A stretch of DNA of 64,000 nucleotides, taken from NCBI RefSeq assembly GCF_000488255.1, contig NZ_KI530754.1, positions 682,001-746,000 of the forward strand, given 5' to 3'. Positions 16,689 to 25,258 of this stretch are shown piece after piece. A program made the translations under genes and the position numbers. Source of the stretch: Acinetobacter indicus CIP 110367. Its GTDB lineage: Bacteria; Pseudomonadota; Gammaproteobacteria; Pseudomonadales; Moraxellaceae. The notes below the pieces were generated by a model, which worked only from the letters and a program-made list of their open reading frames with translations, was not told the DNA's origin and searched no databases. Positions within the stretch are counted from its first letter, which is position 1; each line of letters opens with the position of its first letter.

Positions 16689-17720
16689 TCAGGCGATCAA
16701 GGCAAGTGCTTGCTCCAACCCTCGTTGTTTCACACTAGCACCTGCACCGAACCAGGCTGAATCAAGACGGTGATCTGTACTCATGGCACGTCGTTCATGA
16801 TCCACAAATTCCGTGATCGAACAAAGTAAGCCATAAGCAGTGTCTTTGGCGGATGACAGGTCAGCACCACGTCCTTGCCCATTGAACATGTCCAAAGCTT
16901 TATTCATGGCACGACCATTTGGTTCAGGCTTTTTCTCTTGAGCTTGCTGCGCGACATTACGATAGAACTGAATGATGTTTTCTTCAGGATCGGAAATTGA
17001 CATGGTGCTGTTGTTGAATACGGCATCAAAATAAGCTTTGGCTTCCTGCTGACTCACCTTACGCTGTGTGAGCTGTTTCATCTCATACATGTGCTCATCC
17101 CATGCACGAACTGAAATACCCAATTGCTGCTTCACTTTCTCTGCATCAAACTTGGTACTATGTGGAACCTTCACTACACCTGCACTACTGCTCTGTCCAC
17201 GTAGAGCAATGGCTAAAGTGTTGTTACAGACCACTCGGATACTGGTGAACTGTGCTGTCGTTGCCAAAGTGCCATCACACGCAGTAGCCAACAGGATATA
17301 ACCATTACTGACATCCTTAGACTTTAAAGCGGTACTTTGCCCGGTACGTGCCAAAGCCCAGAACTTCTTCCCACCTTTCAGAACCCCTGCGGTTTCTAAC
17401 TCAAAGCCAGATTGCTCAGTCAGATCCCGGTAGAACTCCAGAATCTCTTTGGGTTGAACTTCCTGATAACGCTGACTGACTACAGATAAAGGTGCATGGG
17501 TATCTGAACGATACAACACTCGCTGTTCTTCAAATGGCATGATAATGCTTTGACCACGTTCATTCTGTGCCATGTAGCTGACATTCGACGATTCAATCCG
17601 CCAGTCCATTCCAGCTTGCTGTGCCCAAACTTCGAGTGATTGGTTCGGACTGAGTTGATTACCCAGACCATGCCAAGGGGTTTCGCCAACATAGGCGATT
17701 TGTTCGATTTGATGTGCCAT
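16689..17720 (-). CDS. DUF932 phage/plasmid-like protein (TIGR03299 type)
   Basis: A 343-residue protein of the DUF932 family found on phages, plasmids and integrative elements. It begins MAHQIEQIAYVGETPWHGLG and contains the typical stretches YQEVQPKEILEFYRDL and TSIRVVCNNTLAIAL. Its biochemical role is not established. It lies next to a YqaJ-type exonuclease, so a part in recombination is a reasonable guess but no more. The ATG at 17720 is preceded by AGGAGATAAG. The gene is upstream of a perfect-stem terminator and 20 bp after the small zinc-ribbon gene. Confidence 0.88.
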   Translation of the reverse strand: MAHQIEQIAYVGETPWHGLGNQLSPNQSLEVWAQQAGMDWRIESSNVSYMAQNERGQSIIMPFEEQRVLYRSDTHAPLSVVSQRYQEVQPKEILEFYRDLTEQSGFELETAGVLKGGKKFWALARTGQSTALKSKDVSNGYILLATACDGTLATTAQFTSIRVVCNNTLAIALRGQSSSAGVVKVPHSTKFDAEKVKQQLGISVRAWDEHMYEMKQLTQRKVSQQEAKAYFDAVFNNSTMSISDPEENIIQFYRNVAQQAQEKKPEPNGRAMNKALDMFNGQGRGADLSSAKDTAYGLLCSITEFVDHERRAMSTDHRLDSAWFGAGASVKQRGLEQALALIA

Positions 17721-17740
17721 CGTTCTTATCTCCTAGGTTG

Positions 17741-18019
17741 TTAGCGGAAGTTCTGCTGACATTGATTACAGTGATAGTAGGTCATAGTGATTGGCTTTTT
17801 AGGCTCATCAAACATGCTGCTAAATAGACCACCAATGACCGCACCTGCAAGCCCGCCAAGCAGGGGTGATACAGGCAAAGGCAAACCCTTTGAAATGGAT
17901 GCACCGATAGTGGCAAACGAAGCTGATGCTGCTAGACCTGATGATTCAGCGCCATTCACTTGTTGATTCACCACTTGGATGACTTGATCAGATAGGCAAT
18001 AAGGACAAATTAAACTCAT
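17741..18019 (-). CDS. Small zinc-ribbon protein with a glycine-rich membrane-like core
   Basis: A 92-residue protein with CPYC at residues 5-8 and CNQC at 84-87, which together could form one zinc ribbon. The middle (about residues 28-70) is Gly/Ala-rich and hydrophobic (LLGGLAGAVIGGLF), like a glycine-zipper membrane helix. The start at 18019 (MSLICPYC) has GGAG nine bases upstream; a start at 18028 is too close to that site. It heads the stretch with the DUF932 gene. No function is known to me. Confidence 0.75.
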   Translation of the reverse strand: MSLICPYCLSDQVIQVVNQQVNGAESSGLAASASFATIGASISKGLPLPVSPLLGGLAGAVIGGLFSSMFDEPKKPITMTYYHCNQCQQNFR

Positions 18020-18124
18020 AATATACATCTCCAGAAATGACTAAGGCTTACCGATTGGCAAGCCCTGAAAGTTGAAATAACTTTGTTTTCATCTAGATGA
18101 TGTATATCTGAGATTTTTTTCAAG

Positions 18125-18994
18125 TCATTGGAATGTCCGCATTTTTGGACTGAGCTTCACTCGTAAATGTTGGGCTTCTTTCTCAGGGTTTACTAGATAA
18201 GCACCCGCATTACGAAGGTTACGAACTTCCATTGGATTATCCCGATGTATTCTACCGATACCAAGAATACCAAGCTCTCTATACTTGGCTATTTGCTCAG
18301 GATCATGACAGTTGAAATAACAGCCCTCATCATTAGTAATCTGCTTCCACAACTTCCCTACTTTATCCGCTATAGCCCATCCTCTTTGACGTTGATGCCC
18401 ATTAAAGATCAATAGTAGATGACAATGATAGCCTTTGGTTTCACCCTGCTCTAAAGCCCATGCAAAATCTACTAATTCATGAAACGGATCTTTACGCTTA
18501 GATATCGCTTTACGCAATTCCTCTAAATCTTGGTAGAACATTTGGATATCGATAATATCGTGACTGCTCTGTAAATATGCAATATCCACTCTCACTACTT
18601 CTGACTTTGAATATCGACTAAGAGCTCTATCTAATTTTCTCGATAAAGATTCAAGATTACGTTTTTCGTTCTCACGATGCCTACGGAGATCTTTCAGCTG
18701 TCTACTCTCATACGCCTTAAAGTAATCTTGATAGTAATCAAATGATTCACATTTCAACTCTTCAACGACTTCATCAAAATCTAGATCATAAATATCATAC
18801 TCATCTAACCAATCACACCATGCATTGATATAACCAAAGTACTGAGAGCCTGAACGATAAATATCATCAAACTGTATTAGTAGTTCAGCAAACTCCTCAT
18901 AGAAATCTAACGGTTGATTCTCTGCCCTAATCCAAAGCTCAGTTACGACTTCTAGCTGGATTGTTAATTTAGTTTCATTAATTGGTTTACTCAT
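18125..18994 (-). CDS. Inovirus Gp2-type / YagK-YfjJ domain protein (HUH-like replication protein)
   Basis: A 289-residue protein whose C-terminal half matches the inovirus Gp2/YagK-YfjJ family. A first motif VVRVDIAYL lies at 133-141, the HUH-like GYHCHLLLIFNG at 188-199 (H190, H192), and AGAYLVNPEKEAQ near the end could supply the tyrosine region. In filamentous phages such proteins nick DNA for rolling-circle replication. The N-terminal half is acidic and helical. It suggests that the element can replicate after excision; that is inference. A 289-bp AT-rich gap without a visible gene separates it from the MITE-split gene. Confidence 0.82.
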   Translation of the reverse strand: MSKPINETKLTIQLEVVTELWIRAENQPLDFYEEFAELLIQFDDIYRSGSQYFGYINAWCDWLDEYDIYDLDFDEVVEELKCESFDYYQDYFKAYESRQLKDLRRHRENEKRNLESLSRKLDRALSRYSKSEVVRVDIAYLQSSHDIIDIQMFYQDLEELRKAISKRKDPFHELVDFAWALEQGETKGYHCHLLLIFNGHQRQRGWAIADKVGKLWKQITNDEGCYFNCHDPEQIAKYRELGILGIGRIHRDNPMEVRNLRNAGAYLVNPEKEAQHLRVKLSPKMRTFQ

Positions 18995-19283
18995 GTTTAA
19001 TACTCAATATGGAAATAGCTCCATATGACATGGGTAAACTGTATAAATATAAATTCTAGCTAGATTGCACTTTAATCTATATGCTTGTGATTACTAAGAT
19101 TATTAATCTCTATATGATATATATTTAATAATATTAATAACCTGCCATTAAAAATTTGAATATTTGTTAGCCAAACAACATGTTCAACCAGTATTTTCAA
19201 TTTTTTTCACAATATTTAAAGCTCTATTGATCTACAAGCATAATCGATAGAGCCTACTTTTGAAAAAAGTTATGCGGTGAGTA

Positions 19284-19802
19284 TCAAGCATCAGCTTTAT
19301 TTGATTTAGTGCTAGGCTTTCGCTTTTTTTTACGAGGTAACGTACCTCTGATAAGCCATTTAGGAGTATCTGAATAAAATGTATTATCTAACAGATCTTT
19401 ATATACTATGTAGGGAGCCAAGCTATTGATAATAATATTTTTTAGTGGTTTATCAATTGATTCTACTAGCAACTCTTGATATGCCAACTCTTCTACGGAA
19501 TTAAATATTTTTTTAACTCGGCACGAAGCCTTTAAATCTAATGGCGGTTGAAATGCCTCACTAGCCTTCGTGAGCGTTTCCTGCCATCTTTCACTAATGA
19601 CATCCGCTAAATTGGAATAATTATTCAGTACTTCACGATCAAATACAAAAACAATATCGGCAAAGAATCGTCTTTTATCTGACACTTGGCTTGTATCATT
19701 TTCAACCCATGCCCCTACATACGCCCTGAGCTTAGATAATGGTGCTCTCCGTTTCCCCGCATGCAACATCTGATAGGCTTTGTTGCATAAATATGTAAGC
19801 AT
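19284..19802 (-). CDS. C-terminal fragment of a MITE-split element gene
   Basis: A 172-residue frame whose start ATG (19802) and first residues (MLTYLCNKA) come from an inserted MITE. From YQM onward it is the true C-terminus of the protein encoded at 19829-21670. Without the 113-bp insert and one 9-bp duplicate, ...SSALYQM joins LHAGKRRAPL in frame, giving about 754 residues. This part contains FFADIVFVFDREV and ends in a very basic tail (PRKKKRKPSTKS). It is downstream of the N-terminal fragment on the same strand. Whether it is translated on its own is unknown. Confidence 0.7.
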   Translation of the reverse strand: MLTYLCNKAYQMLHAGKRRAPLSKLRAYVGAWVENDTSQVSDKRRFFADIVFVFDREVLNNYSNLADVISERWQETLTKASEAFQPPLDLKASCRVKKIFNSVEELAYQELLVESIDKPLKNIIINSLAPYIVYKDLLDNTFYSDTPKWLIRGTLPRKKKRKPSTKSNKADA

Positions 19803-19888
19803 CTGATTTAAATAAATTTAATTTTGGATCAAAAAATAATCAAAACCTTTAAAATCATATAGTTATGATATCTTTGTGCAACAAAGCC
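19776..19888. mobile_element. 113-bp MITE with IS5/IS903-like ends
   Basis: The ends are GGCTTTGTTGCATAAA and, inverted, GGCTTTGTTGCACAAA, so 15 of 16 bases match. The element is flanked by a perfect 9-bp duplication CATCTGATA (19767-19775 and 19889-19897). It has no room for a transposase. End sequence and a 9-bp duplication fit the IS903 group of the IS5 family, which would have supplied the transposase. It interrupts an element gene. Confidence 0.88.
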
Positions 19889-21670
19889 CATCTGATATAA
19901 AGCAGAACTTAGCCCTTTTTGTTTCATGAAGCCGTTCTTCATCTCACAGCTAAGTGAGCATCTAATTAAAACGCAATCGCGCTTAAAAGCCCCTCTCAAA
20001 TAATTTTGGATTTTCTCGACTCGCTGCTCATGCCTTGGAATATTGATATGCTTATTTTGCCCTAACGTAATAGCTATGGGACTATGCATTGTTTGAAATA
20101 ATCCCCCATAGTACTTAAAGTCTTCAATTTTAGATTTATAAAAATTGGCTCGTGTATGATCAAAAGGAAATGACAAAAAATCCTGATAGTCATAATTTCC
20201 AAACTGCTCGAAAAAATAATGCAATAGCCTTGACCGATAAACGCCCCCAATTCGAGTTGCCAACGTAATAATAGAATCATGTTGCATAAGCAAATCTACA
20301 AATTGAAATAGCGTTCTTTCAACTATTTGCTGCGCTCGCATTTCATTAGACTGCAAGGATCGCGAATATTTGACCGATAACATAAAAATTTCAATTTTTT
20401 CTAGAAGCTTAAGTTCTTCTTCCGTTATCTTAAATGTTGCGTAAGATGACAAGTTTTCTTGATATTGCAAAATAATATTCTTTAAATAGTCTTTACTATG
20501 AGCATTTAAATGATTTTGAGCCCAACATAAATTAAATAAAGCATGCTGAGTTAAATCTCCTAAAACGCGATGTGGTTCTGGGTGCTCTTTGAACTTTTGT
20601 ATAACGATATTAACGTTTTCATGAAAACTAATTTCGTAATTTTCCCGCTCAAGAATGTCATCATTTGTAGACTTAAATATAAAGTCCCGATCCAATCTGA
20701 CAAGAAAATCTAAACAATTCTCAATGAATATAGCTTTATTCTTTTCATCGTAAAGGCATAGATTAAATTGCTTATTGAAGACCTCACTACTTGAGTTAAA
20801 GTTATCATTCCAATTCATAATACTGACATGAATATTTAAGTCATATGACTTTAGAAGCTCATGGCACTGTGTTTTTATCTCACTTATTGTTCTATGTTCC
20901 GTATAATCAGATGTTGTTTCGAATACCCATATACAGAAGTAGTCTAAGCCATTATTGTGGCCATTCAAGCAAATATAATAATTACGTAATAACCCCTCAA
21001 TTGAGATCTGCCGTAAAAGCTCATATCTTTTGTTATGAAGTTTTACCGTCTCATCATCTGTATTATTTCTATCAATTCGAATGATGGTACTTAGAACATG
21101 TAAATTTTTACCTATCCTAAGGAGCTCGTCTAAATCACTTAATATTAGACTTTTTGTCTCTGCAAAGTTTTCAGCTGGTACGTCATATCGTCTTAAATAA
21201 TAAATGTAATGTTCATACCATAATTTCAAGAAATCATTCTGCCAACTCCCCACATAAAATTGTCTGAATTGTTCCTGCATCCGGAGATGTTGCTGCTTTT
21301 TTAGATTTATTGATTTAGCAGTCTTATTAACAAAACTATCAAAGAGTCGACCAAATTCAGTTAGCCTTTTATTTTTTATTCCTACCTGAAGCTGATTAAA
21401 GTTAGGCATTACATAAAGCTTATCTAGGGCTTTTTCCACACTCAATAGAAGCTGCTGACTTCTATATCGGCCTACTTGATTCGTTTGCTCACCGCAATGT
21501 AAGTGCCGAAACTCCGTTTCGATCTGTTCACACCACTGCAAAATATTTACCAATAAATTGATTGTTTCTTTATATGCACAACCTGCCTTGGGTTCTTGAG
21601 AGAAGAACGTATCCTTCATAGATTTAGAATACATATAACCTAATAATTTATTGTAATTTGAAAGCTTCAT
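19829..21670 (-). CDS. N-terminal fragment (594 native residues) of a MITE-split element gene
   Basis: The frame gives 613 residues, but only the first 594 (through SSALYQM) are native; the last 19 are read from the MITE. The intact ancestor continued into 19284-19766, about 754 residues in total. I do not recognise the large N-terminal part, which is helical and rich in Leu, Gln, Asn and Tyr. Near the junction, DCVLIRCSLSC looks weakly like the first motif of the neighbouring Gp2-type protein (VVRVDIAYL), which hints at a replication-protein relative. The gene lies between the integrase and the Gp2-type gene on the same strand. It is probably inactive. Confidence 0.72.
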   Translation of the reverse strand: MKLSNYNKLLGYMYSKSMKDTFFSQEPKAGCAYKETINLLVNILQWCEQIETEFRHLHCGEQTNQVGRYRSQQLLLSVEKALDKLYVMPNFNQLQVGIKNKRLTEFGRLFDSFVNKTAKSINLKKQQHLRMQEQFRQFYVGSWQNDFLKLWYEHYIYYLRRYDVPAENFAETKSLILSDLDELLRIGKNLHVLSTIIRIDRNNTDDETVKLHNKRYELLRQISIEGLLRNYYICLNGHNNGLDYFCIWVFETTSDYTEHRTISEIKTQCHELLKSYDLNIHVSIMNWNDNFNSSSEVFNKQFNLCLYDEKNKAIFIENCLDFLVRLDRDFIFKSTNDDILERENYEISFHENVNIVIQKFKEHPEPHRVLGDLTQHALFNLCWAQNHLNAHSKDYLKNIILQYQENLSSYATFKITEEELKLLEKIEIFMLSVKYSRSLQSNEMRAQQIVERTLFQFVDLLMQHDSIITLATRIGGVYRSRLLHYFFEQFGNYDYQDFLSFPFDHTRANFYKSKIEDFKYYGGLFQTMHSPIAITLGQNKHINIPRHEQRVEKIQNYLRGAFKRDCVLIRCSLSCEMKNGFMKQKGLSSALYQMGFVAQRYHNYMILKVLIIF

Positions 21671-21853
21671 ACTCGAAATACAACTATTTTAAAGATCTAA
21701 GTTATTGATAATATAAATCATAAAATTATTTTAAAACAGGTTTATCACATATATTTTAAGTAAATTATATCATTTTAAATACACCAAAAATTAGTAATAA
21801 ATATAAGAATTAATACCCTATTAATTGAACAATATTTCAAGGATAGATATAAA

Positions 21854-21880
21854 AAAACCACGCCATTTGGCGTGGTTTTT
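21854..21880. terminator. Rho-independent terminator after the integrase
   Basis: CCACGCC and GGCGTGG pair around ATTT, with an A-run on the left and a T-run on the right. It lies 17 bases past the integrase stop and can work in both directions. Confidence 0.85.
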
Positions 21881-21896
21881 ACAAACGCTGAGTCGC

Positions 21897-23033
21897 TCAC
21901 TTCATCCATCTTTTCACCTGCTCCCCATACCACTCCATGATCTTCACACGCTCATCCCAATATTGCGCTCGGTTATATGCCGAGCGAATTCTATTTTGTG
22001 GCACATGAGCAAGCTGCCGTTCAATAGCATCGGGATTAAATAAATTTGATTCATTTACGACTGTACTGAATAGAGATCTAAAACCATGTGTGGTCATTCG
22101 TCCTGCATAGCCTGAACGCTTGATCACCGCCAAAATAGACTCACTACGCATTGATTCTTTGTTATTCAAACGATGTGGAAATAACAGTTCCTGATTATGA
22201 GTAAGCCTCAAAGCCTTTAGCTCAGCAATCATCATGTCCGTCAACGGTACACGATGCGGAAGACGGTTCTTCATCCGCTCTTCAGGGATATCCCACTTAC
22301 GTCCTTCTAAATCAAATTCTTCCCAACGTGCTTGCAGCAATTCACTAACCCGAACCCCTGTCAGCATAATCAGAATAATGGCATGATGTGTCTGAGCATC
22401 ACTTGGGTATGCTCTTATCTTTCTTAAAAATTCAGGCATTTCAGAGGCTGTAAGCGAAGCCAAGTTTTTGACTCTTTTGTTCTTAAGAGCATAAACCAGA
22501 TCACCTGCCGGATTATCATAGCGGTATCCATGGGCAATGGCATACTTCATGACCATGCCGCAACGAGATAAGGTCCGTTTTGCAATTTCAAGCGAGCCTC
22601 TAGCTTCGATCTTCTTAATGATTTGCAGAATCTCCGGAGCCTGAATCTGATTTATACGCTTATTAGCAAGAGCAATATAAAGCTCATCCAATGAAGCTCG
22701 AACATTACTGATGTGTTTGGATGACCAGGTTTCTTTTTGATTATTGAACCAATCCTCTGCGACCTCCTTAAAACAAGGCTGCTCCTGCTCGACCTCAGTT
22801 GTATTTTTGAGTTTATATCTCAGATCAAGCGCGATCTCCCTTGCACGCTTTAAACTCAGCTCAGGATATACACCTAATGCTTTGGACTTCCTTTGTCCAT
22901 GCTCCGTATATCGGATAGACCAATATTTTTTGCCATTCGGATCGATTCGTAAAGACAGACCGTTACTATCAGAAAGGCGGTACTGTTTTTCCTTCGGTAA
23001 TGCTTTTTTACACAGCACATCAGTAAGCGACAT
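21897..23033 (-). CDS. P4-type tyrosine site-specific integrase
   Basis: A 378-residue integrase with the P4-family N-terminal domain (DUF4102) and a C-terminal tyrosine recombinase domain. Catalytic features are GVRVSELLQARW (first Arg), the lysine region before HRVPLT, HGFRS (His-x-x-Arg), LAHVP and the tyrosine in IRSAYNRAQYW. It recombines the element with the chromosome at the 3' end of ssrA, 184 bp away. I use the start at 23033 because MSLTDVLCKKALPKEK aligns with the usual P4 integrase N-terminus and GGGA lies upstream; an in-frame ATG at 23048 is the alternative. No truncation is visible. Confidence 0.94.
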   Translation of the reverse strand: MSLTDVLCKKALPKEKQYRLSDSNGLSLRIDPNGKKYWSIRYTEHGQRKSKALGVYPELSLKRAREIALDLRYKLKNTTEVEQEQPCFKEVAEDWFNNQKETWSSKHISNVRASLDELYIALANKRINQIQAPEILQIIKKIEARGSLEIAKRTLSRCGMVMKYAIAHGYRYDNPAGDLVYALKNKRVKNLASLTASEMPEFLRKIRAYPSDAQTHHAIILIMLTGVRVSELLQARWEEFDLEGRKWDIPEERMKNRLPHRVPLTDMMIAELKALRLTHNQELLFPHRLNNKESMRSESILAVIKRSGYAGRMTTHGFRSLFSTVVNESNLFNPDAIERQLAHVPQNRIRSAYNRAQYWDERVKIMEWYGEQVKRWMK

Positions 23034-23065
23034 ATCTTTGTCCCACATAATTAAACTTATTTAGT

Positions 23066-23118
23066 GGGTCAAATTGTCCCAATTTTGACCCCCAGAAAGC
23101 AAAAATTGGGTCAAATTG
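23066..23118. repeat. GGGTCAAATTG repeats, candidate integrase arm sites
   Basis: GGGTCAAATTG occurs at 23066-23076 and again at 23108-23118. A near-exact inverted copy, CAATTTTGACCC, is at 23080-23091. They lie between the integrase start and the ssrA junction, where arm-type binding sites of integrase or excisionase are expected. Binding is inferred. Confidence 0.5.
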
Positions 23119-23148
23119 CATAGGACAGCACTGGACAATACAGCCAAT

Positions 23149-23187
23149 AAAAAAGCCTTTAAACATTGAGTTTAAAGGCTTTTTTAG
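23149..23187. terminator. Rho-independent terminator downstream of ssrA
   Basis: AAAAAGCCTTTAAAC and GTTTAAAGGCTTTTT form a long stem with flanking A and T runs, 30 bases past the tmRNA 3' end. It ends tmRNA transcription leftward and shields the integrase. It lies on the element side of the junction. Confidence 0.85.
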
Positions 23188-23216
23188 ATTCCGATGGATT
23201 ACTTCGGAAAGAATTT

Positions 23217-23260
23217 TGGTGGAGGTGGCGGGAGTTGAACCCGCGTCCGCCAACACTACG
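23217..23260. other. Probable attachment site (att) at the ssrA 3' end
   Basis: P4-type integrases commonly recombine in the 3' part of tmRNA or tRNA genes, and this integrase starts 184 bp from the tmRNA 3' end. The core should lie in the T-arm/acceptor segment, which the element restores. No second copy of this segment was found in the window, so the core cannot be delimited. Confidence 0.55.
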
Positions 23261-23576
23261 CTCGAGAATACTACATGCTTAGATATCGTCTATTGTTTTA
23301 ACACTTTAAGACCCGACGAACAGGGTTCAAAGTGCGATCCTCTAAGTTTGGTATAAAGCCCCGAGGCTTGGCTCTATACGGACTTGTGTGCGTTCGCTTC
23401 GGTCGGGTTCACTGACCACAAGTATTCAGTGAAGCGGACAAGCGGCCCTTAGGCAGCTAGAGCGTAAGTTTCGTCGTTTGCGACTATTTAAATGCAAATT
23501 TGATTTACGAGAGAAAATGCGCTCTCGGCATGCATCTATGAGTTTCATCATCAGCGTCGAAGCCAATAACACCCCC
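23217..23576 (-). ncRNA. ssrA: Transfer-messenger RNA (tmRNA)
   Basis: The 5' end reads GGGGGTGTTATTGGCTTCGA and the 3' end GGGTTCAACTCCCGCC...CCACCA, so a tRNA-like acceptor stem (GGGGGTG with CACCTCC, one G-T wobble) and a T arm are visible; the CCA is encoded. The internal tag frame gives ANDETYALAA and then TAA (23459-23491). tmRNA rescues stalled ribosomes and marks their products for proteolysis. The 3' end is also the integration site of the element on its left. Confidence 0.96.
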
Positions 23577-23708
23577 AGACTACAGCGCCATCATAGCATA
23601 AAAGTTGAAAATTACGAGATCATTTCACAACTATTCACCGCAAGATCTGCGCTTAATAACATAATTGCGCTAATATTTTAAATTTCAAGTCAGATAACAG
23701 TATAAATT

Positions 23709-25193
23709 ATGACTTATTTACTCGCCCTGGATCAGGGCACGACCTCAAGTCGCGCGATTATTTTTAATGAACATGGGCAGGTTCAGGCCAGCGCGCAACG
23801 CGAAACCCAAATCAACACCCCGCAATCCGGCTGGGTGGAACAGGATGCCCAGGAAATCTGGAGCAGCCAGATGGCTGTGGTGCAACAGGCGCTAGCATCT
23901 GCACGGATTCTGGCCAAAGATATTCAGGCCATTGGCCTCACCAACCAGCGGGAAACCACCATCGTCTGGGACAAACGCAATGGCCAGCCCTTGGCGCCGG
24001 CCATCATCTGGCAAGACCGGCGCGCAGCCGACTGGTGTAATCAGCTGCTGCAACAGGGACTGCAACAAAAAATACAGCAGACCACCGGATTATTAATTGA
24101 CCCTTATTTTAGTGCCGGCAAACTGGTCTGGTTGCTTAAGCATATTCCCGGTCTGGCCGAACTGGCAGCGCAAGGTCATGTTGCCTTTGGTACCGTCGAT
24201 AGCTGGCTAATCTGGAACCTGACCCAAGGCGCCGAGCATGTAATTGAAGTCAGCAATGCCTCACGCACCATGCTCATGAATTTACAGACCCAAAGCTGGG
24301 ATGAAGAGCTGCTGCAACTTTTTCAGATTCCCGCTTCGGTCTTACCAAAAATCATCAGTTCCGACCATTATGTGGCCGATACCGCTGCCGGCTTACTCGG
24401 CGCCCGACTTCCAATCAGCGGCATTCTGGGCGATCAGCAATCTGCCCTGTTCGGCCAGTCCTGCTTTGAGCCGGGCATGGCCAAAAACACCTATGGCACC
24501 GGCTGCTTTATGCTGTTTAATACCGGTTCGACACTGCAATACAGCCAGAATAAACTGCTCAGCACCTTGGCCTGGCAATGCCAGAACCAGACCCATTATG
24601 CGCTTGAAGGCAGTGTGTTTATGGCTGGTGCGATTGTGCAATGGCTACGCGATGGTTTGGGCATCATTCAACAGAGTGCCGAGGTCGAACAGCTGGCCAG
24701 TCAGGTCCGCGATACCGATGGCGTGGTGCTGGTGCCGGCTTTTACCGGTCTAGGTGCGCCGCATTGGGACAGTGATGCACGTGCCCTGCTCTGCGGTATG
24801 TCGCGTGGCACTCACAAAGCCCATATCGCCCGGGCAGCGCTTGAAGCAATTGCCTTTCAGGTGGCCGATGTTCTCAGCGCGATGCAGTCAGATATTCAGC
24901 AACCGCTCAAAGAATTACGGGTCGATGGCGGCGCCAGCTGTAATGATATGCTAATGCAGTTTCAGGCCGATCTGCTCAATGTGCCAGTGTTAAGGCCGCA
25001 AATGCGAGAATCCACCGCCTGGGGCGCAGCGGCAATGGCCGGGCTTAAATCCGGGGTGTTTAACAGCCTGAATGATATTGCTGATAACTGGCAGCTGGAA
25101 CGCGCGTTTGAACCCGGCATGGGAGAAGATCAGCGTCAGGCACATTTGCAAAAATGGCAACAGGCGCTAAAACGTGCCCGTTCTGATCTTTAA
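23709..25193 (+). CDS. glpK: Glycerol kinase
   Basis: A 494-residue FGGY-family kinase that phosphorylates glycerol to sn-glycerol-3-phosphate with ATP in the cytoplasm. It begins MTYLLALDQGTTSSRAIIF, the phosphate-1 motif, and includes LTNQRETTIVWD, IIWQDRRAADWC and GILGDQQSALFGQ. The C-terminal ADP-binding region has LRVDGGASCNDMLMQFQAD. Length is usual for GlpK. It is a single gene: ssrA lies upstream on the other strand and a terminator follows. GC content is clearly higher than in the element to the left, marking the return to core chromosome. Confidence 0.97.
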   Translation: MTYLLALDQGTTSSRAIIFNEHGQVQASAQRETQINTPQSGWVEQDAQEIWSSQMAVVQQALASARILAKDIQAIGLTNQRETTIVWDKRNGQPLAPAIIWQDRRAADWCNQLLQQGLQQKIQQTTGLLIDPYFSAGKLVWLLKHIPGLAELAAQGHVAFGTVDSWLIWNLTQGAEHVIEVSNASRTMLMNLQTQSWDEELLQLFQIPASVLPKIISSDHYVADTAAGLLGARLPISGILGDQQSALFGQSCFEPGMAKNTYGTGCFMLFNTGSTLQYSQNKLLSTLAWQCQNQTHYALEGSVFMAGAIVQWLRDGLGIIQQSAEVEQLASQVRDTDGVVLVPAFTGLGAPHWDSDARALLCGMSRGTHKAHIARAALEAIAFQVADVLSAMQSDIQQPLKELRVDGGASCNDMLMQFQADLLNVPVLRPQMRESTAWGAAAMAGLKSGVFNSLNDIADNWQLERAFEPGMGEDQRQAHLQKWQQALKRARSDL

Positions 25194-25258
25194 ACGGCAC
25201 ACGCCCCGCGAAATCGCTCAAGCTTGATTTTTACGCTATTCACCGCGACTGATCCAAA

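Noticed and set aside
19800..19807. A third CATCTGAT inside the MITE as an alternative element boundary
   Set aside because: Only the outer copies are adjacent to matching inverted ends and rejoin the coding frame when one is removed.
23478..23681. Open frame on the plus strand across the tmRNA 5' part
   Set aside because: It is antisense to ssrA, whose ends and tag are clearly visible, and has no recognisable product.
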